From assembly GCA_949987705.1 (NCBI GenBank), contig OX465286.1, positions 20,969,676 through 21,033,675 on the forward strand: 64,000 nt of DNA, read 5' to 3'. Position 1 is the stretch's first letter; the number at the start of each line of letters is the position of its first letter. A model generated the notes under the pieces. It was not told where the DNA came from and ran no database searches. It saw nothing but the letters and a program-made list of their open reading frames with translations. This document shows, one piece after another, positions 1 through 11,330 of the stretch. Origin of the DNA: Thereva unica. Taxonomy: Eukaryota > Arthropoda > Insecta > Diptera > Therevidae. A program made the translations under genes and the position numbers.

Positions 1-479
1 TTTTCATATTTTGTCACACACTTTAATGTAATGACTCATCAATTTTGGTGGTCTGGGCTTAAAATGATCTAATAATGTTTCCCCGACACAAAAAAGTTCA
101 TAAGATGACGTGGCAGTCACCAGGCGGGGTAGAAAATAATCAAATCAGAGCCACGTTTTAATTGTGAGAGAACGAGCATTATTGTGAATTCGTCCTGTGA
201 CTCGGCCCACGATCTAGCCAAGAAGGAATTTAGGCCCGGATAGCGACCCGAACGCCACATAGAGCAAAACACAACCAACTAAGGCATAGATTAGCGCTAA
301 AGCTTGAAAAAAGAAGAGATGCCTACTAGAATCCTGTGTCATAGAAAACTTGAGGGAAATAGTTTAGGAGAACACCCCAACATCAACGCGATGGGGGAAA
401 ATTGAAAGCACCATAAAGGCGACAGCAGAAGAAAAGGACGGACATCTGCAGTGGCCTAGATGGGAACCTTTTAGCCCAT

Positions 480-2835
480 TTTAACAGGCTAGCCCCAAAA
501 TAATAGCGGGGGTGATTTTAATGCATGGGCTGTGAACTGGGACAGCCGGCATACAAATGAAAAGGGGCGTATTCTAGTGGAAGCGTGTTCTTCATGGATT
601 AATATGGGGTTGGAAAATACCGACGATCAAAACACATTTCGAAAATGTGACAGAGGGTCTATAGTAAACATCACCTCGATCAGTGACTCCTTGGCCAGAG
701 ACCTCCAATTGCCGGTGAGCGTGGTGTATACGCATTCCACGTGGGATGAAGAAGAGAAGGTTGGGTCGGGGGGGGGGGTGTGTGCCCACAAAAGTTCGAT
801 GAAGAGAGCTGCTCAGGAGAATATTGGGCAAACAGGATGAGCAAATGAATTGGTTGCAAGCGGGCATAGGGCCATACCACAACGCCCAAAACCCCGAAGA
901 CGTCCAGCGAATTTCTGGTTTTCGAAAGGGTGACTACTCCCAAGCGCTGAGCGGGAAAGTGGTGTGTCGTAAAGGCATTCGGTTTCAGGAAGGCTATATC
1001 GACAATGGATTTTGTCATTATGGTGACTTGCCTTGCAACAATTTTTTTCTATGAGGAAGACTAGAGGCTCAGGAGAAGCCCTTTATACCGTCGACAATCA
1101 CTATTCTTCGTATAGAGTGCAGTTTCGAACAGCAGCTCTCGTCGGGAAGGAGGGAACTGCCACAACCTAGCCACGATATGTTTATTCCACCTACTCCCAA
1201 CCATTACTATCGTGACTCTGGCGTCGGGGCTTCGAGAAAAAACTCGCTGAAGTATTATGCCTTCTGAAATGAGTTCAATCTCATCAACCAACCGATGGCA
1301 TGCGCTTTGGTGGAGCGGGGGAGGGCTAAGGAAGGCTATGACAGAAGGAATCCGGAATGTAAAGAGCAAAGAAGAAAGAAGGAAAGCTTTGTAGGTGGGA
1401 AAGTGAAAAAGGTGAAGGACCGTGGCACTGCCGGGATTCGAGCCCGGGACCTCTGGGATGGTAGCCAGATGCCTGACTTCCTAGGATACCGAGGCCGCGA
1501 GCAATGGGTGTGAATAATAGTGGCGTACTCTTGAGTTAAAAAATGCTTTCAACACCCGTCGAAGCTTTGGCAAAGCTGGATAAACTACACTAAGTGTAAG
1601 TGCGCATTGTGATAGAATTTCTTGTAGGTAGGATACTACCCTGCGAGTCAGACGAGGGAGTAAAGCAGAACAGGACAACTTGCGGAGTCCCCTAAGGCTC
1701 CGTCCTACGGCCTCTCCTGTGGATCATCTTATATGTACTGGAGTACTGAAGTACTGGCAACACGCCTCCCGCGAGCAGTGGTCACTATTAGGTTCGCCGA
1801 TAGCATCGAGTCGCTGTAGCGAAAAAGCAACTCGGCAAAATCGAGATATTCGCGAACGAATCGATATGGAAGATATAAACGTGGCTCGAGAACGGTGGTA
1901 TAATGCTAACTGAGCACAAAACGGGAGTAGTGCTAATCAACAAGTAGAGAAAGGTGGCGACCATAGCGACCTTCAGTTCACCTGCTTCCAGCCCGTACTG
2001 AAGTAGTTCGGAGTGATGATTGACCGAAGCCTCAACTTTGGGGTACACTTGGCGGGCAGAGCGAAAAAAGTTTCCGCCATGAGCGCAGCACGAATGCTAC
2101 CTAATATAGGGGGCTTCAGGCCAAAGTGGTGCCTCCTCATCGTTAGTCAGTCGTTAGTTCGGTCCTATTGTAAGCAGTGTGTGAGCAGAGCAGGGGACAC
2201 AACGGGCAATAGGAGAAAAAAACCTCTACGTATCAGTAAAGTGCTCTTCGGCCTTAGGTGCATACCGTACTACATCCGACGAAGCAGCATGCGTGATAGC
2301 GCGAATGATCCAAGTTGATATTCTTGCGTTGGAGAGCAAGTGGTTGTACAACCCGGATATGCAAGAGGGGAATCTAAGGAAAGGTGACGGACTCTGGCGC
2401 GCAGCTAATCCATCGCAATATGGCAGAGCAGATGGGACACATAGGCACATAATAAGAGTCGCTGGACACATAGGCTCATACCAAACGTGGAGAAATGAGT
2501 TATAAGGGAACATAGGGAAGTGAGTTTCTACCCCACGCAGTTCCTGAGTGGGCATGGGTGTTATAGAGCATACCTTCACCTCTTCAGGTTTTACGATTCA
2601 CAGTTCGGCCCAGAATGTCCAAACGACAAAGAGAGGACTCGGAGTATATCTTCTTTAAATGCCCAAGGTTTGCAGAGCACCTGAGAACATCCTGGATCAT
2701 ATGATAATGTCGGAGGATATGTGGGCAGTGATGGAGGTGGCGATAAAAGCTATCCACCAGAAGCTTAATCATTACGAAGCCCAAAAAACAGAGAGGGAGA
2801 GGCATAGAAATGCAAAAAGAGATAGCATTTAGGTA
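480..2835 (+). pseudogene. Degenerate R1/I-type non-LTR retrotransposon (endonuclease and RT tail)
   Basis: Remnant of a retrotransposon polyprotein. At about 512-700 one frame gives an apurinic-type endonuclease block: GDFNAWAVNWDSRHTNEKGR, then TFRKCDRGSIVNITSISDSL, the conserved GDFNAW and DRGSIVDLT-like motifs of R1/I/Jockey-group endonucleases. At about 2010-2110 the post-RT thumb region appears as MMIDRSLNFGVHLAGRAKK followed by MLPNIGG, typical of R1/I elements. At 2600-2700 frame fragments give a Cys-containing tail (ECPNDK... EYIFFKCPRF). The frames are broken many times and the RT catalytic core between about 1050 and 1950 is not recognisable. Inactive; clade assignment beyond R1/I group is inference. 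Confidence 0.72.
1424..1500 (-). pseudogene. tRNA-like segment
   Basis: On the minus strand this holds a T-arm-like hairpin (CCGGG, loop CTCGAAT, CCCGG) followed by CAGTGCC, with a B-box-like GGCTCGAATCC. Upstream is a possible short stem CTGG/CCAG. The 5' acceptor strand does not pair with CAGTGCC and the putative anticodon loop has the wrong size, so this is not a functional tRNA. A tRNA-derived repeat or pseudogene is the best reading. Confidence 0.3.
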
Positions 2836-3438
2836 GCTGCATGACTAGACTGTTTCGGCTCTGGTGGGCACCTTTAAGGGATCCCTGTTTTAAGCGTCAT
2901 GCTGATGACGCCAGCCTGAAGTAATGAGTTTACGGCTCGTACCGCTCTGGACTTGAACGTCATGAAAAAAAGGAAATTGAGTTTTGTCAGTAGAAATCTG
3001 ACACTCCCTTGTGGGTGCGCACCTCCAGCGGAAGCACAGCATATATGTGTTGATAAGGAACGACAAGCTAGGCGCACCTCCAGAATGACCACACCACCCT
3101 TTAGGATAATTAAACGCCATGAAAAATGTTGCTTTGATGTCGCCATTAACGAACGAGATCCACGGGAATGCGTAGATCGTGTAAAACCTGCATTTTGGAG
3201 AGCAAAAACAAGAGGAATGCAAAAGCGAAACAGGATACGCAGATTGCATCTAAAACGTCTCACCTCATGTGTGTTTATTTTACCAGAAAAGACCCATAAG
3301 TTTATCACGGGGAACGCTGCGCTGGCCTTACTAGTACATATAGCGTAATATAGAGTTGGTCGGTTATTTTTATTTATTATTATTAATTTTTTTTTTGTTT
3401 TTTTTTTTTTTGTTAAATTAAGCAGTACCATTTAAGCT
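2836..3438. other. Unassigned stretch
   Basis: Open frames of 119-185 aa overlap on both strands here, but none shows a motif I recognise. The last 80 bases are a T-rich low-complexity tract. No supported gene. Confidence 0.4.
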
Positions 3439-3720
3439 ATGACTCAAAACACGCCGAAACAACAAGCTGGAATGATGATTCTATATAAAGTTTTTAAGGC
3501 TTTGAGGAATTGCAGGAACTCGGTGCTGTGGTTAACGACGACGGCTTCACATTTAGCTATATTTCAGGTTATTTTTTGTGCAAATAATCGCGAAAACTGT
3601 GCCTGCTCTCCTTCAAACAATACAATTCGTAGTTTGGCACCAGACTTTTTTCTGTGGGGTTATTTAAAAAGTAACAAGACAAATTCAAAACTATAAGTCC
3701 AAAATGCAGGATGCCAGAAG
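3439..3720 (+). pseudogene. Possible mariner-like transposase C-terminal scrap
   Basis: An 85-aa open frame ends with LAPDFFLWGYLKS, which resembles the (S)PDLxPxDFFLWGYLK block around the third catalytic Asp of mariner-type transposases. Nothing upstream in the frame is clearly transposase and no terminal repeats were identified. If correct, it is a short, dead fragment. The call rests on one motif. Confidence 0.4.
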
Positions 3721-3837
3721 AAGAGCTGCCTTTTGCGTATTCGTTATATACCTTACTTCCAAAGCGGTTATAAAAATAGAAAAGGTGACCTTTTTAATTT
3801 AAGATAAAAGATAATTGTAAACTCGGAATAGTAGTCT

Positions 3838-4011
3838 TCTTCTTCTTTACGCTCCTTTAATCCCTCATGGGACATAGGGCGGAAACAGTTACCCTCCAGC
3901 GGACTCTGTTTTGCGCGACAGCTCTCAGCTCCGACCAGGATTGTTGCGACTTCTGCTAGTAGGGTTCTCCTTGATTTGTTCGTCTATCCTTTCTTGGCCG
4001 GCACGGCGCCA
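3838..4011 (-). mobile_element. 3' end fragment of the RTE family, internally deleted
   Basis: Matches the 3' end of the full-length RTE element at 19392-22672 in the same orientation, including the block CATGGGACATAG and GGCCGGCACGGCGCCATAG. Relative to that copy roughly 125 bases are missing in the middle. A 5'-truncated, internally deleted copy, followed by a short (TAG)n run. Confidence 0.85.
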
Positions 4012-4169
4012 TAGTAGTAGTAGTACATAGGGAATAGCAGTACAACCTAAAATTTTTCAGCCGAAGTTCGTAATTGTATTTTTCAATTTTAAATTTTTTT
4101 TTAATTTTATTTCAAGTTGTTGCGGAAACTATTGAAAAGGCTGGGCCTGTCTTATAAGTGGAAAAAACG

Positions 4170-5330
4170 TAATTGAACACAACAGTAGACTGCCACTTCC
4201 CGAATTAATAAACCGACCACATTCACCAGAGGATGTGCTATTGTTGGAAGCAATAAAAGATGCACCGATATCAGCAAATAAAACGCGCACTTAAACAAGT
4301 AACGACAAGACATTATCCCGAGTACGTACATAGATGGATTTTGCTTGGATGACTGTTACATATTGAAGATCCCGAAAACATATACAGCATATTCGAGAAG
4401 ACGATCCGAATTATCGCTACATAAGGATTGTATTCTCTGCGGAAATAGGGTGGGGTGATATCATTACATGATCAAGCACTGCGGTTACTGCATACCAACT
4501 CCGGCAATGAAAGATTCTGCTAGAAGCTATTTTTGGTGGACTAATATTGACAGGGAGATTGAACAGAAAGTCAGATTGTGTCAGCAGTATCAATTAATTG
4601 GGCCGGATCCAAAAAAGGCACCCAGACAATTTTTACAGACGGATGATAACTCATGGAGGAAATTACATGTGGAATATGCTGGTCCTTTCCGAAGAAAAAT
4701 TTTCTTGGAGGTTGTGGACGCCGTATCTAAATGGATGGAGGTTAAACTGGTGTTGTCTTAGTCATCAGCTGAAGTGATACGATGTCTACGTGAATCAACG
4801 ACAATGGCACGGCTTTCGTTTCCGAGGAGACCAAACGCATTTACAGGAATAATGGTATTAAATATTATTCTACAACGCCTTACCATCCACCTATCAATGG
4901 GTAGGCGGAAAGAATGGTCCAGCATGAAAAAACGACTATTGCAACAATGGTAGAGGAGATTTTCAGCTGAAATTAAAAAGTTTTCTTTTTAGACAACATG
5001 CAACCGCACACTCTCTAACAGGGAAAACTCCAAAAGAACTATTGATGGGACGTGGATTGCGTGCTCAATTGGAAGAAATGCACCCAGTTAACATAACCGG
5101 AGAGAGATGCAAATAAGGAAAAAGAACTAAGGACGTTTTCAGAGGGAGATAAGGTCTACATAAAGAACTTTTCACCCGGTCCTAAGCGGTTAGCCGCTTC
5201 GGTGAAACAGGCAACTGTCCAATATCATTTGTGTGCGATAGCCCGGAGAACAGGATTTATAGAAGACACATTTCCTTTGACGCAACCAATGCAAAGAGTC
5301 GTCGGAGAAAAACCAAGCACAGTTTAGTTG
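4170..5330 (+). pseudogene. Ty3/Gypsy retrotransposon integrase remnant
   Basis: Frame fragments in order: a linker after RNase H (EDVLLLEAIKDAPISAN, about 4232-4282); a zinc-binding-like region with YFWWTNIDREIEQKVRLCQQ (4468 onward); the integrase core start (LHVEYAGPF, then FLEVVDAVSKWMEV); the second Asp region (NDNGTAFVSEETKRIYRNNG, about 4795-4855); YYSTTPYHPPING-AERMVQ; and LTGKTPKELLMGRGLRAQL (about 5018-5070). This order is that of Ty3/Gypsy pol. Stops and frameshifts occur throughout. No LTR or reverse transcriptase was found next to it. Confidence 0.85.
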
Positions 5331-5419
5331 TTATATACCTTATTTCCAAAGTGGTGAATTCATATCCACCACAGAATTGGCTATGCTTTTATTTTTGACA
5401 GATGAAATTATGTTAATTA

Positions 5420-5691
<272 letters not shown>

Positions 5692-5699
5692 CATATCTT

Positions 5700-7509
5700 C
5701 TTCTTCTTATAAATATTGTGCATATCCTACAAATGTGTATATATATAAATATTGCATTGTTACTCCATTTCAAACGTATCTACAAAGTTGTTGACCGCTT
5801 TCGGTATTTTTTTTTTTTTTTGTTATCAATTTTCCATTTTATTTTTGGTAATGAAAATTTTCCAATTTTGGCCTCACCAAACACCCGAATTTGGAAAACA
5901 TTATTATTAATATTATTTTTATTAGTATTTTTAGTAATATGGTTATTATTATTACTATTATTATTAAGTAAGAACACTGTATATATATGTACATACATAC
6001 ACACATATATTTATATATATATACTAGAGTGATTTTGCATATTTTTTTTAGCATTTATTCTTTTTTCGTTAATAATTTTTATATATATTTTTTTAAAGCA
6101 CCTTTATAAATATTGTTTTATTAGAAATTATTTTTTTTTATATTATATATATACACACATTTTTTTAGTTATATTTCATACGAATATATAGAATTAATTT
6201 TTTATTTTATTTTTAAATTTTTTTTTAATTGTTGACACACTGCGTTATCCTTACTTCCATCTATAATAATATAATAATATATAAGAACAGCATTTAAAAC
6301 ATACGGATATTTTAACGGGACGCACGACGTTTCGATGCCAGTGCGAGAACTGTTTTTCCGTTGCGGCTAAACTCCGTACACTGAAATCTTACCCCTAGAT
6401 AAAAATGTGTTATAAAGGGCTCTCGTAACAAGGGTATAGAGAATGAATCAGTAAAGATAAAGATTGAGAAAGAGAGAGAGAGGGACAGAGAGAGATAGAA
6501 AAAACGAAAGAGAAGGAGAGTTCGCCTAAAGATATGCACAAATACAATGAAACAACAAAATTATGAAAGCACAAAAAAACACATACAATGAACTTTTAGT
6601 TCGCGCAGATACAACACACAATATTCCATTTTCCCATAGTTTCTCCTGCTCCCACACATTTCCCCCATATCTGTATACGTTTAACTCCACTTTATATTCC
6701 CAACAATCTCTTCTTTGAACATATACTCCACCTACTCCCCCCGTGTCGCCCGCCTGTCCGCCACCCTACTTCACCGACAATAACCTTACTCTATACTGTG
6801 AAACATCCCCCAGCCTCGTGTTCTCTCAAAGTTTAAAATGTATAATTAGAATAAAAAAATAACAAAATTTAAAAAAAATTAAATTATTAAATATAATATC
6901 TTAAAAAAATAACAAAAAAAGACCACAATCTATAAAAAAATTTGAGTAAAAAGCTTCCCATTTTTTACAACAGCTTTCGATATTATTGGATAAATGATAT
7001 TCCAAGTATTACACTACTATAACTACTACTACTACAACCTACTTGTAATAATACTACTACTACGATTACTATTACTACTAATCCCATAGTACACTCCTTG
7101 ATAGGGGGTGCCCTAGATAATTATTGTCAGAAGGGGTTGGGAGGGGGGGGGGGGGTGGTTGTGGGCGGGTTGGATAGATGGGAGCGCTATGACGAAATAA
7201 AAGTTTTGCTACGTCCTCGGTAAATTTAGGTTACTATAGTGTAGGAGGCTTGTACAGATGGGTGTAAAAGGGCGCTTTAGTATAAATTTTGATATTTTTA
7301 GCAGTTTTTGTTTTCATTTCTTCGCATATAATTTTTTTTTAATTTTATTATGAACGAAAATGATAAAGTAAGAATTGATAAACTGGAGAGCAGCATATTA
7401 AAGTTTTTCAGCTTATCCCATTCTAGTCTAGCTGCGTTTTCTCTGCACACAACACCAAAAATCACTTTTATAAACTTTATATATTCCCAGTGGCGTTCTA
7501 CTTTTTTTC
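5700..7509. other. Low-complexity AT-rich stretch
   Basis: Contains poly-T runs, a GA-rich tract (about 6466-6500), trinucleotide (ACT)n-like runs around 7015-7080 and a G run at about 7142-7156. I see no gene or recognisable element. Confidence 0.6.
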
Positions 7510-7645
7510 ATTATTTTTTTTAATGTGGCACCTATAACCCCAGCAATCATAATTTTTGTACTACACAGTCCGTCATGTTGTTGGTCACACACGCACGTGT
7601 CATCATAGTGCAATGTCCACTAGTAATATTAGTTTTATGCAAAGA
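7510..7645 (-). mobile_element. CR1-like 3'-terminal fragment (diverged)
   Basis: Resembles the 3' untranslated end shared by the copies at 16322-16612 and 29160-29820: a T-rich start, GTACTAC, CAGTCCGTCATG and GTGCAATGTCTA-like blocks in the same order. Strongly diverged and short. Confidence 0.5.
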
Positions 7646-7784
7646 AAAGGTTTCAAGGGTAAATGGAGTCAGGCGGGTGGGTTTTTAAGGAGATGGTGAT
7701 GCCACTGGCCACTGGACTGGATGTCGTAGGATTCGGAAATGCAAATTGTGTAAGATTGTTCCACAGTTGGAGATTGTTATATAC

Positions 7785-8198
7785 ATACGTTAAGTTCAGA
7801 AAGCGGCCGGCTGTGGATAGGGTAGACGAACAAAAAATCGTATTTGAGAGGGAGGGGGTATCCGTTTTGAAACTTTTTTGGCTTTTACATATCTCCCTTA
7901 TTTTTGTAACCCTGACCTATTTCCATGAATAAGACGCCTATCCCGAGACTATCTAGAGACCTATCTAAAACCAACCTTCCAGAGTTAAAAGTTGCTTCAC
8001 TTAAATTTCAACCCGTTTTCTTACAAAACAATACCTAGTTAACTATTTTGTTTTTTCCAAATTTGAAAAGCTTAAACAATTTTCTATGGATAAGTTATGA
8101 ACAATATTAATGCCAAAATTGGCTCTATTTCATACTTGCCGTAGCATAACAATTGCTTGGACATTATTCATAGGAAATTGTCTAAGCTTTCCAAATTT
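7785..8198 (+). mobile_element. FB-1 foldback element copy, diverged and truncated
   Basis: Carries the FB-1 left arm (AAGCGGCCGGCTGTGGATAG, then ACGAACAAAAAATCGTAT), a short loop, and the beginning of the inverted right arm (GCCGTAGCATAACAATTG to about 8198). The right arm stops where an RTE-like fragment begins. The terminal CAGGGTGTCC is degraded in this copy. Confidence 0.75.
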
Positions 8199-9140
8199 TA
8201 ACGACTGATCGATGCGGCTGTGAACGTCGACCGTCGATGCCACTTTAAATATTTGAATATTGAAACCTGTTTGATTTGGGTTCCATAGAGGAGAACACTG
8301 GCCCTCAATCCATCCGTTGTGAGCACTTTGGTCTTTTCTTCGTTGATAAGATGTCCGTTGCTTCGGCATCCATGTCGGCGAAGACGGCGCTATCGTCGGC
8401 AAATATCAAGTCGGCTACAAAGCTGTTGTCGTCGTATCGAGCTCCGCGTCGTCCATCGAATGCTTCACGAATAATCGCTTCGATCACAGCGTTGAAGAGA
8501 AGTGGCGAAGCCACGTTTCCCTGTCGGGCACTCGTTTGAATCGGGAACTCCTCGGATAAGCCGCTTCGAATACGAACGCTGCTGGTTGCTCCATCGTACG
8601 ATGCTTGGAGTAGTTGGGTGATCTTCAATGGAACGTGCTCGGTTTCCAAGACTCTCCACAAACTGTTTCAATCGATCCAATCGAAAGCGGATTTGAAATC
8701 GATGAAAACGGCGACAGTTCGTTTGCCGCAACGAATTAGCTGACGGAGAGCCAATATTTGATCAATGCATCCTCGCTATGGTCTAAATCCCGCTTGTTCT
8801 TTCCGGCTCGTTTGCGCGCGATGTTTCTGTAGCCTTGATTGTATGATTTTCGTAAATACTTTGACGAAGATCGAAAGGAGGCTAATACAGCGATAATTCT
8901 TGCATTCCCGACTGTCGCCTTTTTTCAAAATTGGAACGATCCGAATGCCATATATGTGTTATGAGGACATGGAGCCGTTATGATAAGAGATCACCTCCGG
9001 CTTTGATCATCTCAGCGGTTACTTGGTCTATTCCCGGCGCTTTTCCATTTTTCAGTGATTTTATTGTCTTCTTCACCTCGACAATTGTCCGTCCGGTATC
9101 GAGAAACTGATTCGTCGACTGTTCGATACTTGGCCAAATT
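8199..9140 (-). pseudogene. RTE-like non-LTR reverse transcriptase fragment (second lineage)
   Basis: Minus-strand RT fragments in order: IVPILKKGDSRECKNYRCIS, KEQAGFRP-RGCIDQILALR, VAVFIDFKSAFDW, then LLQASYDGATSSVRIRSGL, ARQGNVASPLLFNAVIEAI and DLIFADDSAVFAD with an intact FADD catalytic box. The end near 8200 gives KVASTVDVHSRI. The palm domain is largely present but stops and frameshifts break it (for example within AGFRP-RG and before NSLWRVLE). It differs clearly from the intact RTE at 19.4 kb. It lies between two FB-1 arm remnants. Confidence 0.82.
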
Positions 9141-9269
9141 AACTTATTCTATTTTTATTTTGTGTATCGCAATCTAATATAATCAAGAAGCGTTTGACAA
9201 TTAATACAAAAAAAAATACCTTCCAAATCTTTAAACGCCCTCACTGAAAATACTCTCTGTAATATTCTT

Positions 9270-9600
9270 CTGCCAATTTTAGTATTAAAATTGCTTATAA
9301 CTTCGAAAGTAAAGGCCGTAGCATAAAAATTGTCTGGACATTATTCATAGGAAAAACTCCAAGCTTTCTTATTCTGGAAAAAAAGCATTAGTTGACTATG
9401 AATATTTTGGAGAAAAAGGTGGTTGAAAGTGACATTTTTGTTAAAAAAAACAAAATTTTGACTTTGACGACTCATAACTCTGGAAGTTGGTACTGTGGTA
9501 CCGTCGTTTTTACAATTTTAGATAGGTGGGAGTATTCTGCGTGCACTGATACCTTATTCATGAAGATATGTGGTGGCGTTACAAAAATACAGCGTTAATT
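9270..9600 (-). mobile_element. FB-1 foldback element, right-arm remnant
   Basis: Inverted-arm version of FB-1: GGCCGTAGCATAAAAATTG, GACATTATTCATAGGA, TTTTGGAGAAAAAGGTGG, GACTTTGACGACTCATAAC, TAGATAGGTGGGAGTATTC, GTTACAAAAATACAGC. About 80 percent similar by eye to the arms at 18.3 and 30.8 kb. Confidence 0.7.
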
Positions 9601-11330
9601 AGTCATTTCGCCCGAATAAAAAGAAATAGCATTATTAACACCTTAGCCACAGTTACGGGATATAACAACTATACAGAAATTCAATACTTATTATAGCCGA
9701 TAATCTGAGATACTTTTCTTTTGCGCCGGGCCCGGGGCAATTTTGACCCACCTCCTTTATGAAAGCTGGTCATGGGATCATGTGTGTCGTCCGAAATGGT
9801 GAGGGATGTGGGAATCTTAAGAAAGAAAAGCTTTTTTGTCCTTCAATTAACTTTTTATACATCACTTCCTTAGAGAATATTTTATCCAATCCACACCTGC
9901 TCCATCCGCCCAAAAATACATACTCCTTCACTCGCGCTTATACTTAAACTCTATCATTCCTTCACAGCGCGCCTATGTCGACAACAGCCTTCCTAGCGCA
10001 CCTTCGTCCCTACGTCCTGTATATTTATAAAGAAAATATATGGTCTGAGAAATGTGGAATTGTAAAAGGTGGGAGGGGTTGTAAGAGAACTGAGCGAGGG
10101 TGGTTGATATCATATGTGTGTGTAGGCGGAAATAGGATAAAACTTTTATTTGGATTGAATTTTGGGCAGGAAGCACACCTGAGCCCACGTGGTTTGTTAA
10201 ATATTTCTCGCTCTATGGCCACACTTACGCTTCTAAAAGGTATAAGGATACCTGTACAACTATTTATAGATAAACAATAACAACAAAATAAAAACAACAA
10301 AATAATAATAATCATAATATAGAATAATGTGTGCGTATGTGTTTGTGTTCGCGTGTTGGGTTGTGTTGCTGGCTTGTCTTTTATTCATGAATACAATTCA
10401 ATATTAAGCATTTATTTATAAAGCTCCAACTGACCCCCCTCCCCAAAGCACAGTTTATAATACTAAACATTTATGATCCAGGGGCAAAGAACTTAACGAA
10501 AAAAAATTTTTCTGTGTATATATATTTTATCTTATATTATCCATATATGCTGTAGGCTCATATCTCTAGAGTCATTTATAAGTTGTAGGCAACAACAATA
10601 ACAAAAAAAAAGAAACACAACTGGATAAATATTAGATCACACAAAACATAATGATTTCGCCCCTATGCCCCCTTGAGTAGTTATAGCGGGTCCTCGTAAT
10701 ACACCTATAAAATATACACAAGCGCACATATACATATATCCCCATAAATATACATATTTTATTGCATATATATGTTAGATATAACTACACGTATACATAT
10801 GTATGTATATGTAATAATGAATTGGAAGCTGATATGTCCAACAGACTTTATTATTCAAATGGAATATCATTTTCTAATACAGACTCTGTTCAAAATTGTA
10901 AACGGACTATTGAACTGTCAGCATGCAATTGAGCTTTGTCTTTGTTTAAATAATAATAAGTCAGCAGTTATGCTTATAATTTATATGCTGTAATTGGCTA
11001 GATCACTAACTATGAGTTCAATGATCGATAGAGTGTTCCGAGCGATCGTTTTGGCTCGCCGTGGGTGACTTAGTTTACCATGTCCTCGTGGGTTCATTTA
11101 TGGACCTTGATGCATCTCCGACAGTATCAACCTAGTCAGTTATGATGACTGCCTCATATTAAGTGCCCACAGGGACACAAGAGACAGGAATTGCCTCAAC
11201 TAGTGGAGCCATTGGGCACGTAAGTATCAACAGCTTTGACCACGGGGCTCTGCATACCCCAACAAACAATTTCTCTCTTATAAAGCCATCCAAGAATTTT
11301 ATAAGAACTAAATTGGCTTTAGCTAAGATA
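9601..11330. other. No recognised feature
   Basis: Several open frames under 105 aa on both strands without recognisable motifs. The sequence contains short T- and A-rich runs. No gene call is supported. Confidence 0.5.

Noticed and set aside
1424..1500. Functional tRNA gene
   Set aside because: Acceptor stem does not pair and anticodon loop is the wrong size; kept only as tRNA-like.
2874..3431. 185-aa minus-strand and 131-aa plus-strand frames as host genes
   Set aside because: They overlap each other, show no domain, and the minus-strand frame begins in poly-A/T sequence.
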